From a virus, in IMG/VR virus record IMGVR_UViG_3300027782_005743, positions 1-64,000 of that record: 64,000 nucleotides of DNA. The stretch is one strand, 5' to 3'. Below are positions 49,949-57,917 of the stretch, one piece after another. The notes below the pieces were generated by a model that saw nothing but the letters and a program-made list of their open reading frames with translations, searched no databases and was not told the origin of the DNA. Each line of letters opens with the position of its first letter. The first letter of the stretch is position 1. The position numbers and the translations under genes were made by a program.

Positions 49949-50344
49949 ATGAGTACTTCCAGAAATAGAGGCACGCAAGAGGTTGATTCAATGATGAATG
50001 ATATTCTTGATGCCCTAGACATTATTAAAGCCAAGTTGCCAAATGGTGAACTTAAAGTAATACAAGAAAGGATCGAAAATATCGAATCGTCTCAGGGCGA
50101 TATGAAAGAAGATCTACGTAATATCCGAAAGCAATTACTTGATCCAGAAGATGGAATTATTGTTCGAGTAAATAAAAACACAGAATTTCGTAAACGAAAA
50201 GAAGAAGATGCTCGAGAGTTTGCTAAAATATTAGACGAACATAAAGAGCTTATGTCATGGAAGGGCACAGTAACCAAATTACTTTGGATTATTGTTACCG
50301 CAGTTGTTGGGATAGCCGTTGGTTTAATATTTAGATTAGGATAA
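49949..50344 (+). CDS. Coiled-coil protein with C-terminal membrane helix
   Basis: 131 residues. A long charged coiled coil (about 10-100) is followed by one hydrophobic helix at about 107-128 (LLWIIVTAVVGIAVGLIF) and a three-residue tail. The shape fits XhlA-like or other phage membrane-tethered lysis proteins. It ends before a strong terminator. Confidence 0.5.
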   Translation: MSTSRNRGTQEVDSMMNDILDALDIIKAKLPNGELKVIQERIENIESSQGDMKEDLRNIRKQLLDPEDGIIVRVNKNTEFRKRKEEDAREFAKILDEHKELMSWKGTVTKLLWIIVTAVVGIAVGLIFRLG

Positions 50345-50365
50345 CGGTTCTTTATTTTTTTTTTG

Positions 50366-50394
50366 AAAAGTCCCAATTTGTTGGGACTTTTTTT
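50366..50394 (+). terminator. Rho-independent terminator
   Basis: AAAGTCCCAA (50367-50376) pairs with TTGGGACTTT (50381-50390), followed by seven T. Confidence 0.92.
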
Positions 50395-50403
50395 GTTTTA
50401 TGT

Positions 50404-50414
50404 AGTATAATAAT
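50404..50414 (+). promoter_or_regulatory. AGTATAATAAT promoter-like element
   Basis: TATAAT hexamer 11 nt before the lipoprotein ATG at 50426, right after a terminator. Confidence 0.5.
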
Positions 50415-50425
50415 ACAAATCAAAC

Positions 50426-50683
50426 ATGAAACATTATTTTAAAATATTAGCACTGGCCCTAATTATGGCAGGCTGTAGTCAACCAAAGGTTGAAAAGGTT
50501 ACACTTGAAAAGCACGCAATTGTTGAAGTATTTAAACAGGCTCCAATTAGTGTACATGATTATCTTTCACCGAGATATTATGCAATTCTTGAAAATGGAG
50601 ATACCGTACCAGTAAGATCAAGAACCCAAAAAGGCGATACTATTACATACAAATATATTAAATATGCTAAAGCCTCGAATTAG
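50426..50683 (+). CDS. Small lipoprotein
   Basis: 85 residues. A signal peptide with lipobox LIMAG-C puts the lipidated Cys at about 17. The mature part is a short strand-rich domain (YYAILENGDTVPVRSRTQKGDTITY). Probably outer-membrane anchored. First gene after a terminator-promoter junction. Overlaps the next gene by 20 bases. Confidence 0.7.
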   Translation: MKHYFKILALALIMAGCSQPKVEKVTLEKHAIVEVFKQAPISVHDYLSPRYYAILENGDTVPVRSRTQKGDTITYKYIKYAKASN

Positions 50684-50873
50684 TGAAGATGCCATATATA
50701 AAGAGGCAATCAAAGAGAGAGCACTACACTATCTTGAGAATTATCAAGGGTTAGATATTGTGAAGTATTTAGAATTTTATGGAACTGGCCTAATCTTATC
50801 AGATATGGTACGTTTATATGGAGTCAAACACGTAGTTAACCATTTGACTATTATGATTAATGAATTAAAATAA
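50664..50873 (+). CDS. Small hypothetical protein
   Basis: 69 residues, helical, with ATG at 50664 inside the end of the lipoprotein gene. KERALHYLENYQGLDIVKYLEFYG and LILSDMVRLYGVKHVVNHL suggest two helical hairpins. No family recognised. Confidence 0.5.
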   Translation: MLKPRISEDAIYKEAIKERALHYLENYQGLDIVKYLEFYGTGLILSDMVRLYGVKHVVNHLTIMINELK

Positions 50874-50890
50874 AAAACAAATAAAAAACA

Positions 50891-51211
50891 ATGAAAAAAC
50901 TAATTTTTATATTAGCGATTGTATTATCGAATACAGTAAACGCGCAAACTAAGTTTTCTGACCATGCCCAGCCTACTTTTAAAAAAGACACTCTATATCT
51001 TTTATGTGATGATCCTATGTCAATTCAAACCTATAAAATTTGGTTACAGGATACAACCTGGAAAGGCGTCAACCCAGTAATAAATTGGGTAGATCCAAAA
51101 CAAATGAAATTAATTAAAGTTATGTATGCAACTACCCGTAAACGTAGAGATAATTCAAGTTTAGATAATAGCTATACACCAATTAATGTAAATGACTATG
51201 GCCGCAACTAG
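50891..51211 (+). CDS. Secreted small protein
   Basis: 106 residues. A signal peptide (LIFILAIVLSNTVNAQ) ends in the NAQ typical of Bacteroidetes. The mature part is basic with CDDPMSIQTYKIWLQD and KVMYATTRKRRDN. Periplasmic. Role unknown. Confidence 0.6.
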   Translation: MKKLIFILAIVLSNTVNAQTKFSDHAQPTFKKDTLYLLCDDPMSIQTYKIWLQDTTWKGVNPVINWVDPKQMKLIKVMYATTRKRRDNSSLDNSYTPINVNDYGRN

Positions 51212-51425
51212 TAAACATTACGGAGATGTAGCTCTTTGGATTAAAAAGGTAATTGACTCATGCGAGACTCAGGAACAAGACCTAGCTGCTAGAAAATTAA
51301 TAGCACAATTCATGGTAGTCCATCATGATTTAGAATTTGTGGTATTAAACAAATTAACTAGGGACCTTAGTATGAGGCTTGATGATAGAACAATGGACCG
51401 ATTGGAAAATATTCAATTTCACTAA
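51192..51425 (+). CDS. Small helical protein
   Basis: 77 residues, helical (KHYGDVALWIKKVIDSCETQEQDLAARKLIAQF). The ATG overlaps the previous gene by 20 bases; a second ATG two codons later is equally possible. Unknown function. Confidence 0.5.
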   Translation: MTMAATSKHYGDVALWIKKVIDSCETQEQDLAARKLIAQFMVVHHDLEFVVLNKLTRDLSMRLDDRTMDRLENIQFH

Positions 51426-51428
51426 AGC

Positions 51429-51767
51429 ATGCCAATATTAATTAAATTACACGAGGACGGTGGAGAAGAGGTCAAAGAACAAGGTGCTCGAGTTGAAGCC
51501 ATTGCCTGGAATGAGGACCGCACTTATAAAGAAGTGGTTGGTAGTGAGCCGGTTATCGGATGTTCTATGCTAGTTGGATCAGTTACAGCACGGTCATACT
51601 CAAATCAAGATTATTGGCTGACAACTAAAGTAACTGAAATACTTGAAAAACAGCTAGACTCAGCAGGTCATATTGACTTTGTAAAGTTTAGGACTGAAAA
51701 GTCAGTATATGTACTGGTTGGAGATCTAGAAGAATGGAAAAAATATAAAAATAATATCTCTAAATAA
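51429..51767 (+). CDS. Hypothetical protein
   Basis: 112 residues, mixed alpha/beta, acidic start (LHEDGGEEVKEQGARVEAIAWNE). A strand-rich middle with VIGCSMLVGSVTARSYSNQDYWLTTKVTEIL resembles small nucleic-acid-related phage proteins but cannot be assigned. Confidence 0.5.
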   Translation: MPILIKLHEDGGEEVKEQGARVEAIAWNEDRTYKEVVGSEPVIGCSMLVGSVTARSYSNQDYWLTTKVTEILEKQLDSAGHIDFVKFRTEKSVYVLVGDLEEWKKYKNNISK

Positions 51768-51768
51768 T

Positions 51769-52020
51769 ATGAACACTGAAAAACAAGTAGGCGACATTAC
51801 TCATGGAATTGCAGCAGTTACCAAAGATGAAAAGGATGGCTCAATTTTTGTTTACCACTTTTGCGGCTATTTTGAAGAACCTAGTTTAGCTGATTTTGAA
51901 GCATTAAGAAAAGAATTAGAAACTGATGCTGAGTTTGGATTGGTTGGCATGGACTTTGAGTTAATTGCAGCAACTGAAGACATGATAAATCACGTGAAGA
52001 ATGAAAGTAATATTTCTTGA
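51769..52020 (+). CDS. Hypothetical protein
   Basis: 83 residues. KDEKDGSIFVYHFCGYFEEPS and DFEALRKELETDAEFGL make a small strand-helix domain of the kind often seen in phage accessory genes. Overlaps the next gene by 20 bases. Confidence 0.5.
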   Translation: MNTEKQVGDITHGIAAVTKDEKDGSIFVYHFCGYFEEPSLADFEALRKELETDAEFGLVGMDFELIAATEDMINHVKNESNIS

Positions 52021-52588
52021 TCATGATGGCGTTATTTGCTTAGCAACTGAATGGGGCGGCAGACTTAAGAAGCGACATAAAGCTGGATATAAGAGAAATA
52101 ATAATGCTAAAGATATGCCACTTGATTTTCGTTTTGATAATTTTAATCAAAAGGCTATTGATATTCTTAATGATATTATCGATCAAACTGGAGCAGAGAT
52201 TGTTGTAAGTTCAGATTGGACACGTTGGGCAACCGTAGAAGAAATGGGAGAGTATTATGAATCTAAAGGTATTTGTAAAAAACCTATTGCATTTACTCCA
52301 ACCTTAAGTAATTGTACTTGGCATAATGAATCAGTATTTGTATGGAGTCCAAAATGGGATCTTGAACAAACTCGAGCAGTTGAAATTAGGCAATATTTAA
52401 TAGACCATCCAGAGATTACTAATTGGGTTGCAGTTGACGATCTTAATATGGGAGCTCCGTATACTGACTTAACTTGGGGAGATACTGATAGAGAATGGGG
52501 GCTTAAAAATTTCGTATTGACTCCAAAATCTAAAGAAGGTATTAAACAGTCTGGCATTAAAGAAAAAATCTTAACATTTTTATTATGA
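52001..52588 (+). CDS. HAD phosphatase, SAK RNA-repair type
   Basis: 195 residues. IFLDHDGVICL gives nucleophile D7 and D9; IVVSSDWTRWATVEEM (about 67-82) is motif II; WVAVDDLNMG (about 147) is the acidic motif IV. The arrangement fits the HAD domain of Swiss-army-knife RNA repair proteins. Such domains remove phosphates at RNA ends. With the RNA ligase, cREC protein and kinase-like ATPase it suggests a tRNA repair set. Confidence 0.75.
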   Translation: MKVIFLDHDGVICLATEWGGRLKKRHKAGYKRNNNAKDMPLDFRFDNFNQKAIDILNDIIDQTGAEIVVSSDWTRWATVEEMGEYYESKGICKKPIAFTPTLSNCTWHNESVFVWSPKWDLEQTRAVEIRQYLIDHPEITNWVAVDDLNMGAPYTDLTWGDTDREWGLKNFVLTPKSKEGIKQSGIKEKILTFLL

Positions 52589-52764
52589 GCACCGAAACAA
52601 TTGTTACTAAGCAAGATGCAAAATACAGCAGAAATGCTTATCTTAAAATAGTAGATGATAAAGTTGTATTTGACTGTTCAGATACTGAGTATGGGCCAAT
52701 CGAATTTGACTTAGCCTTATTAGAAGAAAAAATTAAACAACACAAATCACAATATGGAAAATAA
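52585..52764 (+). CDS. Short hypothetical protein (59 aa)
   Basis: The ATG at 52585 overlaps the previous stop (ATGA). It reads MSTETIVTKQDAKYSRNAYL onward to KQHKSQYGK and ends with TAA at 52762. Acidic, strand-helix. It overlaps the next gene by 11 bases, continuing a coupled chain. Confidence 0.55.
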   Translation: MSTETIVTKQDAKYSRNAYLKIVDDKVVFDCSDTEYGPIEFDLALLEEKIKQHKSQYGK

Positions 52765-52993
52765 TGAACTTGGCTTAATTGAACAAATTGCAAAAGAAGG
52801 TGCAATTCAAACAGTTCAAGCATTAGCATCAGCTCAACAAATGGGCATGGTTACTTCGCAAGAAGACTTAACTCGACTACTTCAATCTGGCATGGAAGTT
52901 GTAATTGAAGAGTATATTCAAAGAATCGAAAATCAATCTAAAATTATTCTAAATGAAGCTGGAAGTATTCGAAAAGATAGTAACTCAAATTAA
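52754..52993 (+). CDS. Small helical protein
   Basis: 79 residues, wholly helical and Gln/Glu-rich (LIEQIAKEGAIQTVQALASAQQMG). Probably a coiled coil. Overlaps genes on both sides. Confidence 0.5.
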   Translation: MENNELGLIEQIAKEGAIQTVQALASAQQMGMVTSQEDLTRLLQSGMEVVIEEYIQRIENQSKIILNEAGSIRKDSNSN

Positions 52994-53324
52994 GGACCAA
53001 CAAGAAAAAAGTAGAACTCTTTATCGATTAGGAGTTGACTTGATGGACTATGAGGAGTCTTATAGTGCTACTATTACTTTATTACTTAGAGCGTATTATG
53101 GAAAGGAGGCAGAGGATTGGATTTCTTGGTTTATTTATGAGAGGGATGATTTATCTGAAGAGCCAAATCAAGCTTGGGATAAAGACGGTACTCCAATTTG
53201 TTATGATATTCCAAGTCTTTGGAAATGTGTTGAGGAAATGAGATGCTCAACTGATTTTGTTGAATACGGTCTTGAAAAAACTAATCTTGACCTATTTGAA
53301 TCTATTTTTGGCAGGCCTCATTAA
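52953..53324 (+). CDS. Conserved phage protein, function unknown
   Basis: 123 residues. YEESYSATITLLLRAYYGKEAEDWISWFIYERDD and IPSLWKCVEEM recall a helical family common in large phages, without known role. Overlaps the previous gene by 41 bases, a long overlap suggesting that the real start may be later. Confidence 0.55.
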   Translation: MKLEVFEKIVTQIKDQQEKSRTLYRLGVDLMDYEESYSATITLLLRAYYGKEAEDWISWFIYERDDLSEEPNQAWDKDGTPICYDIPSLWKCVEEMRCSTDFVEYGLEKTNLDLFESIFGRPH

Positions 53325-53329
53325 TATTT

Positions 53330-53340
53330 AGTATAATAGT
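53330..53340 (+). promoter_or_regulatory. AGTATAATAGT promoter-like element
   Basis: TATAAT hexamer three bases before the ATG at 53344. Confidence 0.4.
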
Positions 53341-53343
53341 CAT

Positions 53344-53802
53344 ATGATACAATTAAATCAAAATAAACAGGTTGATACGGTTAGTCGAATGCATAGATTT
53401 AAACGGCTATCTCAATTATTGGCACTTCGCATAACTAAAGCACTTGATCCAACTACGATTAAATCAGCTAACTTTGATAATAGCGAACGTGAAGCTTCTA
53501 GTGTTTTTAAAAAAATGATTAAATTATCAACTAGTGAATTATTAATTAGTCCATTACTTAATAAACAATATGTTAAAAATGAAGATAATCGTATTTTAAT
53601 AATAATGGATCAAACTGAACTTACGGTTATTAATCACGTATTTGGTTATAATATTAACCTTTCACCAAAAACTTACAAAACTTTGTATAATGCTTTTATT
53701 AGAGAAGTTGAAATCAGGCGAAATGAAATGGAAGCTAGTTTTAGAAATAATATCAAACATTCATTAAAAACCTTAATTACTAAAATCGATGAACAAGTTT
53801 AA
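53344..53802 (+). CDS. Hypothetical protein
   Basis: 152 residues, basic and helical. TELLISPLLNKQYVKNEDNRILIIMDQTELTVINHVFGYNI holds a short strand pair in a helical frame. Role unknown. Overlaps the next gene. Confidence 0.5.
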   Translation: MIQLNQNKQVDTVSRMHRFKRLSQLLALRITKALDPTTIKSANFDNSEREASSVFKKMIKLSTSELLISPLLNKQYVKNEDNRILIIMDQTELTVINHVFGYNINLSPKTYKTLYNAFIREVEIRRNEMEASFRNNIKHSLKTLITKIDEQV

Positions 53803-54070
53803 TAAGTTATTCATAATTGGTGCAAGTATTATTATAATAGTAACGGCACTAGTACTTACAGGTACAGTATTTGCAATATTTAAACCTCAATCTAATAAAG
53901 TTATATTAGGAGTAGACCAGATCCAGCATGATACACTTAGAATTCAAACTAAGATTATTATTCATGATACGCTAAGGATCCCAGTTTCATGTAAAAAACA
54001 GCATTGTGAAGTACCTGTAACTAACCCAAGTTCAAGTACTCCAGATACAATTAAAAAACAAATAGATTAA
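53789..54070 (+). CDS. Single-pass membrane protein
   Basis: 93 residues. An N-terminal anchor (about 8-32, LFIIGASIIIIVTALVLTGTVFAIF) is followed by a Thr/Asp-rich soluble part with repeated HDTLRI units (about 49 and 60) and CKKQHC. Unknown. Confidence 0.5.
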   Translation: MNKFNKLFIIGASIIIIVTALVLTGTVFAIFKPQSNKVILGVDQIQHDTLRIQTKIIIHDTLRIPVSCKKQHCEVPVTNPSSSTPDTIKKQID

Positions 54071-54072
54071 TT

Positions 54073-54705
54073 ATGGAAGTAGGATTTGCAGATACATTCT
54101 TTGATAGTTTCAAAAGAATGATTAATAGAGAACGTTGGTATTGGAAAACCTGGGATTTTCTTAGATATGATTTACCTAGAGGTTTAAAAAATATGCGGAT
54201 GTTTCATAAAGCTATCTGGAATTATACATGGTGGAGTGGTCAACATGCAGTATTACCATTACTACAAGTTGCGCTTGATAATATAGCAATCCGAATTGAA
54301 AGAGACGGAATTGAAGAAGAAACCAGCTCAGGTAAAAAGGTTAAAGCTATGAAACGTGCATCAGAACTTATGCAACACTTTATTGCTGATGATTTTATCC
54401 AAATGGCTGAGGCTGAATTAGGCGAAATCATACATCATCCTTGGGAATTTGAAGAAGTTCCAGATAAACCTGGATATTCTCAATTAGTAGATCACAATAC
54501 GGCAGAAGAAAGTGAGCACAATAGTAAAGTATTTGCAAGATCCCGTGAAATTGAAGAACAGGAATGGGCCGAATTATGGCACTTAATAAAAGGTCAAGAT
54601 TATTCAAAATTTGAAAGGACTTTAGAAGATAGTGATCATCAAACGGTATCTGATACTTGGCAAAAACAATTTGACGGCAGCGGATTACGAGGCTGGTGGG
54701 ACTAA
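54073..54705 (+). CDS. Conserved large-phage protein, function unknown
   Basis: 210 residues, helical and acidic, Trp-rich (RERWYWKTWDFLRYDLPRGLKNMR; WNYTWWSGQH). The C-terminus contains EEQEWAELWHLIKGQDYSKF. The same composition appears in large-phage proteins of unknown function. It sits just upstream of the ClpC-like gene. Confidence 0.55.
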   Translation: MEVGFADTFFDSFKRMINRERWYWKTWDFLRYDLPRGLKNMRMFHKAIWNYTWWSGQHAVLPLLQVALDNIAIRIERDGIEEETSSGKKVKAMKRASELMQHFIADDFIQMAEAELGEIIHHPWEFEEVPDKPGYSQLVDHNTAEESEHNSKVFARSREIEEQEWAELWHLIKGQDYSKFERTLEDSDHQTVSDTWQKQFDGSGLRGWWD

Positions 54706-54728
54706 TAAAATAACTACAATACATATAC

Positions 54729-56708
54729 ATGGCAAAACAGAATAGCAAAACCGGCAAAACACCAATGCTTGATTCATTTGGTAAAGATCTTACTCAACTT
54801 GCCTTAGAGGGTAAATTAGATCCAGTAGTTGGCAGAGAGAAAGAAATACGTAGATGCAGTCAAATATTGGCTAGGCGAAAGAAAAATAATCCTCTCTTAA
54901 TTGGAGAACCTGGAGTAGGTAAAACTGCAATTGTTGAAGGTCTTGCTACCATGATTATTGATAAAACCTGTCCAAGAGTTCTATTTGATAAAAAAATAGT
55001 AACACTTGAATTAGCAAATTTGGTAGCAGGTACCAAATATAGAGGTCAGTTTGAAGAGCGCATGGAACAAATAATAGAAGAGGTTCAGGTAAATCCAAAC
55101 GTTATTCTATTTATTGATGAAATTCATACCTTAATTGGAGCAGGTTCAGCAAGTGGATCACTAGATGCAGCAAATATCCTAAAGCCAGCTTTGAGTCGTG
55201 GAGAAATTCAGTGTATTGGTGCAACAACAATAGATGAGTTTAGAGGATCAATTGAAAAAGATGGTGCTCTTAGCCGCCGATTTCAACAGGTTATAGTAAA
55301 TCCATCTACACTAGAACAGTCACGTCAGATCATTGAAAATATCCGATCTAAATACGAAGATCATCATTCAGTTAAGTATACTGATGAGGCCTTAGATGCA
55401 TGTGTTGCATATAGTGACCGATATTTACAGGACAGATTTTTACCAGATAAAGCAATTGACTTAATGGACGAAGCTGGGGCAGCAGTCCATATCAATGGAG
55501 TAGTTGTGCCAGACGCAATTAAGAAATTAGAAGAGAAATTTGTTGAGGTAAGTGCTAAAAAACAAAAAGCAGTTGAGGCACAACAATACGAAGCGGCAGC
55601 AAAACTTAGAGATGATGCTCTTAAAGTAATGAAAGATATTGATGATGAAAAGATTCAATGGGAAGAGTCATTAAAAATTAATAGGTTAACTGTATCAGAA
55701 GAAGATATTGCAAATGTTGTTGCAATTATGACAGGCATACCAGTTACCCGACTAAAGGGCTCTGAACTTGAAAGATTAGCAACAATGGCTAAATGGTTAA
55801 AGGAAAGAGTTATTGGGCAGTCTGAAGCAGTTTCTAAATTAACTAAAGCAATTCAGCGCTCAAGAGCAGGTCTTAAAGCTAAAAATCGCCCAATTGGTAC
55901 ATTCATGTTTCTAGGTCCAACTGGAGTTGGTAAAACTGAATTAGCTAAACAGTTAGCAAAATTTCTGTTTGATACAGAAGACTCCCTAATCAGAATTGAT
56001 ATGACTGAATTTGGAGAAAAATTTACAGCATCAAAATTAATAGGAGCTCCTCCAGGCTATGTTGGATATGAAGAAGGCGGGCAGTTAACCGAAAAAGTAA
56101 AACGTAAACCTTATTCAGTTATCCTACTAGATGAAGTTGAGAAAGCCCATCCAGATATTTTCCATACCTTATTACAAGTGTTAGACGAAGGCCATATGAC
56201 TGATGGTCTTGGCCGAAAAATAGATTTTAAGAATACTGTAATTATTATGACTTCAAATTTGGGAGTTAAGGAATTACAAGATTTCGGTGGAGGTATTGGA
56301 TTCTCATCGTCAACTCCATTTGAACAACAAAAAGAATTGGCGTCAGGTATTTTAAGAAAAGCGGTTAGTAAACAGTTTGCACCAGAATTTATTAATCGAC
56401 TAGATGATATTATTATATTTGAGTCCCTAAAGAAAGAGGATGTTGCTCAAATAATCGAAGTTGAATTGTTAGATCTTTATTCAAGAGTAAAAGAAAATGG
56501 TTATACTGTTGAATTAACAAAGTCCGCAAAAGAATTCTTAATTGAAGCAGGTTATGATCATAAATTTGGAGCTCGTCCATTAAAAAGAGCTATTCAAACT
56601 CATGTTGAAGATCTTATAGCTGAAGCATATATTGACGGTAAAATTAAAGATGGAGATCACTTAGTGATTAACCATAAGGCTAAAGATACAAAGTTAACTA
56701 TTAAATAA
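54729..56708 (+). CDS. clpC: ClpC-like AAA+ unfoldase lacking the N-domain
   Basis: 659 residues against about 810 for ClpC. The N-terminal substrate domain is absent; the protein begins near LTQLALEGKLDPVVGRE. AAA-1 has Walker A at 59-66 (GEPGVGKT) and IDEIHTLIGAG. A UVR/M-domain (about 264-310) includes EAQQYEAAAKLRDD. AAA-2 has Walker A at 396-403 and LLDEVEKAHP. GGGIGFSSS puts an IGF ClpP-docking tripeptide at 523-525, where ClpC has VGF. Likely feeds the phage or host ClpP. Confidence 0.9.
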   Translation: MAKQNSKTGKTPMLDSFGKDLTQLALEGKLDPVVGREKEIRRCSQILARRKKNNPLLIGEPGVGKTAIVEGLATMIIDKTCPRVLFDKKIVTLELANLVAGTKYRGQFEERMEQIIEEVQVNPNVILFIDEIHTLIGAGSASGSLDAANILKPALSRGEIQCIGATTIDEFRGSIEKDGALSRRFQQVIVNPSTLEQSRQIIENIRSKYEDHHSVKYTDEALDACVAYSDRYLQDRFLPDKAIDLMDEAGAAVHINGVVVPDAIKKLEEKFVEVSAKKQKAVEAQQYEAAAKLRDDALKVMKDIDDEKIQWEESLKINRLTVSEEDIANVVAIMTGIPVTRLKGSELERLATMAKWLKERVIGQSEAVSKLTKAIQRSRAGLKAKNRPIGTFMFLGPTGVGKTELAKQLAKFLFDTEDSLIRIDMTEFGEKFTASKLIGAPPGYVGYEEGGQLTEKVKRKPYSVILLDEVEKAHPDIFHTLLQVLDEGHMTDGLGRKIDFKNTVIIMTSNLGVKELQDFGGGIGFSSSTPFEQQKELASGILRKAVSKQFAPEFINRLDDIIIFESLKKEDVAQIIEVELLDLYSRVKENGYTVELTKSAKEFLIEAGYDHKFGARPLKRAIQTHVEDLIAEAYIDGKIKDGDHLVINHKAKDTKLTIK

Positions 56709-57544
56709 TGAAGATACTTGTAACTGGCGATCAGGGATTTATCGCAAAAAATCTAATAGGTAAATTAGATAAAAACTTGACGGTTTATGGAATAGACGTT
56801 AATGATTTTATGGTGGTTGACGATTGGCAAAGCCAATTAATTGATATTGTTGCAAGCTTATCGCCTGACGTAATATTTCATGTTGGAGCATGTTCTGATA
56901 CGCTAGAACAGAATGTAAATTACATGATGAATCTTAATTATGAAGCCACTAAAATATTATCTGAATATTGTTATATGGCAAATTGTAAAATGATCTATTC
57001 ATCATCTGCTGCAAACTATGGGGTTAATGGAAAGAACCCATCTAACCTATATGGCTGGAGCAAATATGCAGCTGAAGATATAGTAAAAGCAAAGGGCGGA
57101 ATTGCACTTAGATATTTTAATGTGTATGGACCTGGTGAAGAACATAAAGGCAAAATGGCATCAGTTGCATATCAATCATGGTTAAAAAGTCAAGCTGAAG
57201 AAAGGGTAATATTGTTTCCAAAGAAACCAACTAGAGATTTTGTTTATGTTGATGATATTGTTTCTGCAAACTTACATGCACTTGAGAATTACGAGCAATT
57301 TGCAGGCAATCATTTTGATGTAGGCAGCGGAGAGTCAAGATCTTTTGAAGAAGTTATGCAATTGATGCAAATACCATTTGAATACACTGAGGACTTAATA
57401 ATTCCTAGCGGATATCAATTTTTTACAATAAGTAACAAAAATGAATGGTTACCTGGCTGGACACCTTTATGGACAATTGATACTGGAGTTCCAGCATATT
57501 TAGAATACTTAAAAAAATCAAAAGAAAATGGGTCATCAAATTAA
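56708..57544 (+). CDS. NAD-dependent sugar epimerase (HldD-like)
   Basis: 278 residues. ILVTGDQGFIAKNLIG (about 3-18) is the dinucleotide-binding loop; YSSSAANYG and LYGWSKYAAED supply the Ser and the Tyr-x-x-x-Lys pair. RYFNVYGPGEEHKGKMASVA is like ADP-L-glycero-D-manno-heptose epimerase, with which the next sugar kinase agrees. One-base overlap with the ClpC-like gene. Other extended SDR epimerases are possible. Confidence 0.78.
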   Translation: MKILVTGDQGFIAKNLIGKLDKNLTVYGIDVNDFMVVDDWQSQLIDIVASLSPDVIFHVGACSDTLEQNVNYMMNLNYEATKILSEYCYMANCKMIYSSSAANYGVNGKNPSNLYGWSKYAAEDIVKAKGGIALRYFNVYGPGEEHKGKMASVAYQSWLKSQAEERVILFPKKPTRDFVYVDDIVSANLHALENYEQFAGNHFDVGSGESRSFEEVMQLMQIPFEYTEDLIIPSGYQFFTISNKNEWLPGWTPLWTIDTGVPAYLEYLKKSKENGSSN

Positions 57545-57908
57545 ACCAACCGTTTGTAAAGGTTGTGAAGTTCCAAAAGGTTGGGGCAAAGAAATTATAA
57601 TTGAAAATAACGATAAGTACTGTGGCAAGATTCTACAATTTAACGAGGGTTGTAAATTCTCAATGCACTATCATTTGCTTAAGGATGAAACTTGGTATGT
57701 TAACTCTGGCATATTCATATACAGATGGATTGATACTGAAACGGCAGAAGTTCATGAGCAGCAACTTACGGCAGGTGATGTTGTTCGGCAGTTACCCGGA
57801 CAACCTCATCAACTTGAAGCAGTGTTTGAAGGAGAAATATTTGAAGTTTCAACCACTCATATGGATGAAGATTCGTATCGAGTGTGGAAAGGTAATAGCC
57901 AAAAATAA
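57528..57908 (+). CDS. Cupin sugar isomerase/epimerase-like protein
   Basis: 126 residues. VPKGWGKEIIIEN, HYHLLKDETWYV (about 45-56) and PGQPHQLEAVFEGEIFEVS (about 87-105) give the two cupin motifs with His ligands, like the C-terminal half of mannose-6-phosphate isomerase. It overlaps the epimerase gene and probably handles a phosphosugar of the same pathway. Confidence 0.75.
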   Translation: MGHQIKPTVCKGCEVPKGWGKEIIIENNDKYCGKILQFNEGCKFSMHYHLLKDETWYVNSGIFIYRWIDTETAEVHEQQLTAGDVVRQLPGQPHQLEAVFEGEIFEVSTTHMDEDSYRVWKGNSQK

Positions 57909-57917
57909 TTTAATAGC

